Positions 6,635 through 9,897 of a stretch of DNA of 9,897 nt are shown piece by piece (the first letter of the stretch is position 1; every line of letters begins with the position of its first letter). Below the pieces are notes generated by a model, which was given only the letters and a program-made list of their open reading frames with translations, ran no database searches and had not been told where the DNA came from. The stretch covers positions 1-9,897 of the forward strand of contig JAFPMR010000294.1 in assembly GCA_017411235.1 (NCBI GenBank), written 5' to 3'. Origin of the DNA: Bacilli bacterium (lineage in GTDB: Bacteria; Bacillota_I; Bacilli_A; RF39; UBA660). A program made the position numbers and the translations under genes.

Positions 6635-7243
6635 CTAAACCCCCATATCTTGACTCATAGAATTAGTTACTTTAACTCCTCTAGATTTAAGTACTTTAAC
6701 TTCTTCTATATTATTGTTGTATATATCTTCATCAATTACTAATTCTTTTAAAGTTTCATTAGCAATTAAAGTATCTATCTTTTTAATACCTGTATTATCT
6801 AAATAAAGTTTAATTACTTTATCTAGGAATATTAATTTATCTTCATTTAATACTCTTGTATTATTAAAACTAATATTTTCAATATTTCTTATTACAGAGA
6901 TGTCATCTAAATCTATAGTTCCCATATTTTCTAAGGACAAACTATTAATTTTCATATTATTTAAATATTCTATTCCTTCAACAACACAATTATCTAAAAA
7001 TAAAACATCTAAACTAAGGCCATTAAATGCTTTTAAAGAATCAATATCACAATTAACAAAATAAATATTTTTTAAGTTTTCTAACTTACTTAAAACATCT
7101 AATTCTACTACACTTAAGTTAAGATCAAAAATCTTTACTTCCTTTAAATTAACCAATTCTTTAAGTTCTTCAAAATCCATTGCTCTTTCAATAACAATGC
7201 TTTCGATATTTGCTAGCTCTTCTTTAGAATAACCATTAGCCAT
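6635..7243 (-). CDS. leucine-rich-repeat protein, first gene of the LRR-transglutaminase operon
   Basis: A 202-residue protein built almost wholly of leucine-rich repeats. About seven repeats begin near residues 33, 57, 78, 99, 120, 143 and 165, spaced 21-24 residues, with the pattern L-x-x-[LIV]-x-[LFI]-x-N/D (for example LKNIYFVNCDI, INSLSLENMGT, VIKLYLDNTGI). Such solenoids bind other proteins. There is no signal peptide, membrane segment, sorting motif or catalytic domain. The short N-terminal cap (residues 1-30) is acidic and helical. The start at 7243 is supported by AGAGGTGAT (7248-7256) four bases upstream. The stop TAG at 6635-6637 is one base from the transglutaminase ATG, so the two are almost certainly co-translated and may form a complex, with the LRR part giving binding specificity (inference). 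Confidence 0.75.
   Translation of the reverse strand: MANGYSKEELANIESIVIERAMDFEELKELVNLKEVKIFDLNLSVVELDVLSKLENLKNIYFVNCDIDSLKAFNGLSLDVLFLDNCVVEGIEYLNNMKINSLSLENMGTIDLDDISVIRNIENISFNNTRVLNEDKLIFLDKVIKLYLDNTGIKKIDTLIANETLKELVIDEDIYNNNIEEVKVLKSRGVKVTNSMSQDMGV
6640..6644 (-). promoter_or_regulatory. ribosome binding site of the transglutaminase gene within the LRR gene
   Basis: GGGGG on the minus strand, six bases before ATG 6633, lies inside the last codons of the LRR gene (ATGGGGGTTTAG). The all-G form differs from the GGTGAT sites of the neighbours. Its position suggests translational coupling of the two genes. Confidence 0.55.
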
Positions 7244-7264
7244 CTAGATCACCTCTACTATATA

Positions 7265-7273
7265 AGTATACCA
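7265..7273 (-). promoter_or_regulatory. extended -10 promoter of the LRR-transglutaminase operon
   Basis: Minus strand TGGTATACT: TATACT (7265-7270) with TG one base upstream. No good -35 is visible 17-18 bases further up, which is usual for extended -10 promoters. It lies between the terminator of the UbiA gene and the LRR gene, so the operon is probably transcribed independently. Confidence 0.5.
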
Positions 7274-7314
7274 TAACTAAACACTTTTCTTTATATTTAA
7301 TAATTAATCAATGT

Positions 7315-7342
7315 AAAAAGACTTAGATAATATCTAAGTCTT
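7315..7342 (-). terminator. terminator of the UbiA-family gene
   Basis: On the minus strand AAGACTTAGATA (7342-7331) pairs with TATCTAAGTCTT (7329-7318), followed by more T (7317-7315). Up to 12 bp can form, in practice with a small AT loop. The UbiA gene's stop TAA (7341-7343) overlaps the foot of the stem. The stem shares CTTAGATA/TATCTAAG with the terminator at 9793-9824. Confidence 0.8.
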
Positions 7343-8252
7343 ATTTATAAAAAATATCTAGCCAAGGCAATCTTACATTCATTAGTATAATAAACAATAC
7401 TACTAACATTAAACAATAAATCATTAAACCTTTTTCTTTATATAATTTCTCCGGTTTTTGTACAGCAGAATCCTTAGCAAAAGAAATATAAAAATAATAA
7501 CAGAATAAACCTACAATAAAAGGAATAGCTATAATCAATTCAATACGATATTTAATTAAGAAAATACCAATAAAGAATACAGAACACATAGCATAGAAAA
7601 ACGCACTTGTTAATAAATTCTTTTCATCATAGTACTTAAATGACTTACGATACAAAGAAGCTTTCTTTTTATCATCAATCATTCTATATTCTGCATATCT
7701 CTTAATAGCCATTAAGAATGCTCCACCCATCCAGTATCCTAAAATAATACTTATCGGTGTAACTATAGTAATAGGAATAATAAACCATCCTAACATAAAT
7801 CTAATTGCATTATTAATTGATTCAGACAAAACATCTAAAAGGAAAATATCTTTAGTTCTAAAAGGTTTAACATTATACAAAAATCCCATTACTAATAAGA
7901 ATAATTCCATAAAGAAGAAATACTTACCAAACTTAAACCATCCTACTAATAAACCTATTGTTCCTAAAACAAACCATAAAAGCCAAATAATACTTCCTTT
8001 GACATCTTCTCCTACTAAAGCTCTCTTGCTCTTAACAGGATGATACTTATCAAATTCAGCATCCAAATATTCATTAATAACATAATTAGCCGAAGCTATT
8101 AAAGATGTTGCTAATAAACCAATAACCAAATCTAATATTAACTTCCAACTATATGAATACTTTCCTAAATAAATTGCACAAACAAATCCTGGTAAAATAA
8201 AGAATTGTTTAATCCAATGATCAAGTCTCATTATCTTAATGTATTTTTTCAT
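7341..8252 (-). CDS. UbiA-family prenyltransferase, resembling decaprenyl-phosphate phosphoribosyltransferase
   Basis: A 303-residue membrane protein with about eight or nine hydrophobic segments. The first Asp motif is NEYLDAEFD (N60, E61, D64, D68), followed by HPVKSKR. This N-x3-D-x3-D then HPxKxxR arrangement is that of the decaprenyl-phosphate 5-phosphoribosyltransferase (DPPR synthase) branch of UbiA, which joins PRPP to a polyprenyl phosphate. The second motif is YNVKPFRTKDIFLLD (Y126, D135, D140), then R151, also like that branch. One deviation: the usual N-D at the start of the first motif is N-E here. The length matches DPPR synthases (~300). Ubiquinone/menaquinone-type UbiA is less likely because no quinone gene is near and the HPxKxxR tail fits DPPR better. 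The start at 8252 has GAGGTTAG (8256-8263) three bases upstream. It is divergent from the GT-C gene across about 108 bases, and has its own promoter and terminator. The family is firm; the PRPP substrate is likely but inferred. Confidence 0.85.
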   Translation of the reverse strand: MKKYIKIMRLDHWIKQFFILPGFVCAIYLGKYSYSWKLILDLVIGLLATSLIASANYVINEYLDAEFDKYHPVKSKRALVGEDVKGSIIWLLWFVLGTIGLLVGWFKFGKYFFFMELFLLVMGFLYNVKPFRTKDIFLLDVLSESINNAIRFMLGWFIIPITIVTPISIILGYWMGGAFLMAIKRYAEYRMIDDKKKASLYRKSFKYYDEKNLLTSAFFYAMCSVFFIGIFLIKYRIELIIAIPFIVGLFCYYFYISFAKDSAVQKPEKLYKEKGLMIYCLMLVVLFIILMNVRLPWLDIFYK

Positions 8253-8277
8253 ACGCTAACCTCAATCCCTACCTAAA

Positions 8278-8306
8278 ATTATATATTAAAGCCCCGTATT
8301 TATCAA
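8278..8306 (-). promoter_or_regulatory. promoter of the UbiA-family gene
   Basis: Minus strand TTGATA (8301-8306), exactly 17 bases, TATAAT (8278-8283): the best sigma-A-like match in the window. The leader is about 18 bases, longer than for the neighbours. Its -35 is only eight bases from the -35 of the divergent GT-C promoter. Confidence 0.8.
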
Positions 8307-8314
8307 TTAATTTA

Positions 8315-8344
8315 TTTACTTCAAAAAAACTCCTATGATATAAT
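8315..8344 (+). promoter_or_regulatory. promoter of the GT-C gene (extended -10, very short leader)
   Basis: TTTACT (8315-8320), 18-base spacer, TATAAT (8339-8344), with TG one base upstream (TGATATAAT). TATAAT to ATG 8361 is 16 bases, holding AAAGGTGAT (8348-8356), so transcription should begin at or next to the ribosome binding site. Confidence 0.7.
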
Positions 8345-8360
8345 TTAAAAGGTGATAACA

Positions 8361-9803
8361 ATGGCAAAACAAGTACAAAAAGACACAAAAAAAGAAGAAA
8401 AAAAATCACTAAAAAAAGAATATATATTTTATTCAATAATCTTATTAGTATTTGTTGTTCTAGCAACAATCATTTCTTTAAAACATGAATACTGGCCTGA
8501 TGAAAGTAATGCTTGGTTAATTGCTGAAGATTCATCATTAATTCAATTATTTACTAAATATTTGCATACAGATGGTCACCCAGCATTGTTTCATTTAATA
8601 ATAAAACTATTTGCTTTCTGCGGCTTAAAATATAGTAACTTTAGAATAATATCATTATTATTCTCTACTCTAGGAGTTGCTGTATTCTTATTTAAATCAG
8701 ACTATAAATGGTACTTAAAATTATTATTACCATTTACATTCTTTATATTCTATCAATACACAGTAATAACACGTGGTTATTGTATGATGTTATTATTACT
8801 ATCATTACTAGCAATGTTATGGAAAAAAAGAAAAGAAAAATGTATTCTATTTTCTTTTATTCTATTCCTCTTACTAAGCCTTGAATCATATACATTTATA
8901 ATTGCTGGATCAATTTATTTCTTAAATATTGTTGATTACTATTTAGATTATCGTAAAACCAAAAAGCACGATAAAAAGAATTTAATATGTTTAATATTTA
9001 TCTTCTTAGCTTTCTTGTTAACAACAATATATGTCTTCCCAAGACCAGATAATACATTCCATCCTCGCTTTACTTTCTATTATTTATCTGATTCATTTAT
9101 AACTGAATTTACAATACCTGAATATATAAAAGCTATCTTATCAGTAGTAACATTCTCTATTCTATTCATTGTTAATTATAAAAAACATGATAAAAGACAA
9201 TTATTAGAATTAGCTATTATAGCATTACCAATTTATCTATTCTTAAAATTTAAGTATTGTAACTTATGGCATACAGGTATAATGTTCTTCTTGTTATTAT
9301 TCATTGGTTGGATACATAACTATAAAGACAGCAAACTATTCAATATCTTTATGATAATAACTTGTATAATTCAAATCTCTTGGAGTGTTAATTCAAGTAT
9401 TTATGATTATAAAGAAGTATATTCACCTGCTGAAGATGTTGCTAACTTCGTAAAAAAATATGATTATGAAAATATGAAAATATATGCATTTGAATTCTAT
9501 GAATGTTCAGTAAATGCTTTCTTTGATAAAAACATTTTTGCCAACTGGAATGATGATATAAGATTCTTCTATTGGAATAAAAGTAATCCATATAATAGTA
9601 TTTCTCTAGAACCAGAAGATTTAATAAAAGACAATGTTGATATGTTCATTGGTGTTCCTCTATACCAAAAATTAGATCATAAAAAACTCCGTGAATCATA
9701 TGATGAATATATTTTCAAAGGATCAACATATTTTCAAAATCATAAATTTGAAAACATGGAAACTTACGTTTACGTAAGAAAAGGACTTCAACAAAAAACT
9801 TAG
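8361..9803 (+). CDS. GT-C-type multi-pass membrane glycosyltransferase
   Basis: This 480-residue protein begins with a Lys-rich cytoplasmic tail (residues 1-20), has about ten membrane segments from residue 21 to ~342, and ends in a soluble part (~345-480). The first external loop has the acidic GT-C motif in EYWPDESNAW (D47, E48). It is followed by DGHPALFH (D71, H73, P74), the usual D-x-HPPL element of ArnT/PMT-like enzymes. Such enzymes move a sugar from a polyprenyl-phosphate carrier to a protein, lipid or glycan on the outer face of the membrane. The acceptor is unknown. LWHTGIMFF (301-309) is in a position where relatives often have a conserved R/H-HxG pattern. The start at 8361 is preferred over 8352 because AAAGGTGAT lies four bases before it. 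It is divergent from the UbiA-family gene, which could make the lipid-linked sugar donor (inference). The stop TAG lies within the terminator stem. Confidence 0.75.
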   Translation: MAKQVQKDTKKEEKKSLKKEYIFYSIILLVFVVLATIISLKHEYWPDESNAWLIAEDSSLIQLFTKYLHTDGHPALFHLIIKLFAFCGLKYSNFRIISLLFSTLGVAVFLFKSDYKWYLKLLLPFTFFIFYQYTVITRGYCMMLLLLSLLAMLWKKRKEKCILFSFILFLLLSLESYTFIIAGSIYFLNIVDYYLDYRKTKKHDKKNLICLIFIFLAFLLTTIYVFPRPDNTFHPRFTFYYLSDSFITEFTIPEYIKAILSVVTFSILFIVNYKKHDKRQLLELAIIALPIYLFLKFKYCNLWHTGIMFFLLLFIGWIHNYKDSKLFNIFMIITCIIQISWSVNSSIYDYKEVYSPAEDVANFVKKYDYENMKIYAFEFYECSVNAFFDKNIFANWNDDIRFFYWNKSNPYNSISLEPEDLIKDNVDMFIGVPLYQKLDHKKLRESYDEYIFKGSTYFQNHKFENMETYVYVRKGLQQKT

Positions 9804-9824
9804 ATATCATATCTAAGTTTTTTT
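9793..9824. terminator. bidirectional terminator after the GT-C gene
   Basis: AAAAAACTTAGATAT (9793-9807) pairs with ATATCTAAGTTTTTT (9809-9823); in practice the middle bases form the loop. A-run on one side and T-run (9818-9824) on the other make it usable for both the GT-C gene and the convergent partial gene. The GT-C stop codon (9801-9803) is within the left arm. Confidence 0.9.
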
Positions 9825-9897
9825 ATTTTATCTTTTCAACTATTTTATTCTCTATATTGCCTTTCAAAAAATGAAAATATGTATAGATAGGCAATAA
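9823..9897 (-). CDS. unidentified protein, C-terminal 24 codons (runs off the window)
   Basis: The minus-strand frame is open from the window edge to TAA at 9823-9825. It reads LLPIYTYFHFLKGNIENK, then IVEKIK: a hydrophobic/aromatic stretch followed by a Lys-rich tail, as at the end of a membrane protein. It ends against the bidirectional terminator exactly as recX ends against the prsA/recX one, which supports a real convergent gene. Too short to name a family. Confidence 0.5.
   Translation of the reverse strand, partial: LLPIYTYFHFLKGNIENKIVEKIK

Noticed and set aside
8269..8469. 66-codon minus-strand hydrophobic frame
   Set aside because: Antisense of the Lys-rich N-terminus and first membrane segment of the GT-C gene, and it overlaps both divergent promoters.

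Overview
The window looks like chromosomal DNA of a low-GC Firmicutes-type bacterium (Bacilli or a Mollicutes relative). Positions ~1210-9897 are very AT-rich. Leu is mostly TTA/CTA and Arg mostly AGA. Trp is TGG and TGA is a stop, so the standard bacterial code applies. There is a lipobox-bearing PrsA, a RecX and an FtsK/SpoIIIE-type translocase, promoters are classical TTGnnn/TATAAT, and Shine-Dalgarno sites are GGAGG/GGTGAT type. No rRNA, tRNA, CRISPR array or transposase is visible. The exact lineage cannot be fixed by eye.

Layout. (1) 1-485: no convincing gene. (2) 486-1208 (-): the C-terminal part of an AAA-ATPase/DUF4143 protein, with higher GC and different codon use. It abuts (3) 1174-2364 (-): the N-terminal half of FtsK, which stops just before its ATPase motor. 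Both genes break at about 1208-1220, so this is a foreign insertion/recombination joint or an assembly chimera. (4) 2518-3555 (+): prsA, divergent from ftsK. (5) 3587-4342 (-): recX, convergent with prsA across a shared bidirectional terminator. (6) 4384-7243 (-): a two-gene operon of a leucine-rich-repeat protein and a 749-residue transglutaminase-like protein with an intact Cys-His-Asp triad, the genes one base apart. (7) 7341-8252 (-): a UbiA-family membrane prenyltransferase resembling decaprenyl-phosphate phosphoribosyltransferase, divergent from (8) 8361-9803 (+): a GT-C-type multi-pass glycosyltransferase. (9) 9823-9897 (-): the last 24 codons of an unidentified gene.

How they may work together. 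UbiA/DPPR-synthase-like enzymes make polyprenyl-phosphate-linked pentoses, and GT-C enzymes use polyprenyl-phosphate sugars as donors, so the divergent pair (7)/(8) is a plausible surface-glycan module (inference). The LRR-transglutaminase operon is the least explained part: both proteins lack a signal peptide, and the large protein carries about 500 residues I cannot assign.

The regulatory layout is very compact. In ftsK, recX and the GT-C gene a perfect TATAAT lies exactly 16 bases before ATG with GGTGAT between, so the predicted transcripts begin at or next to the ribosome binding site. Several stop codons lie inside or against terminator stems.
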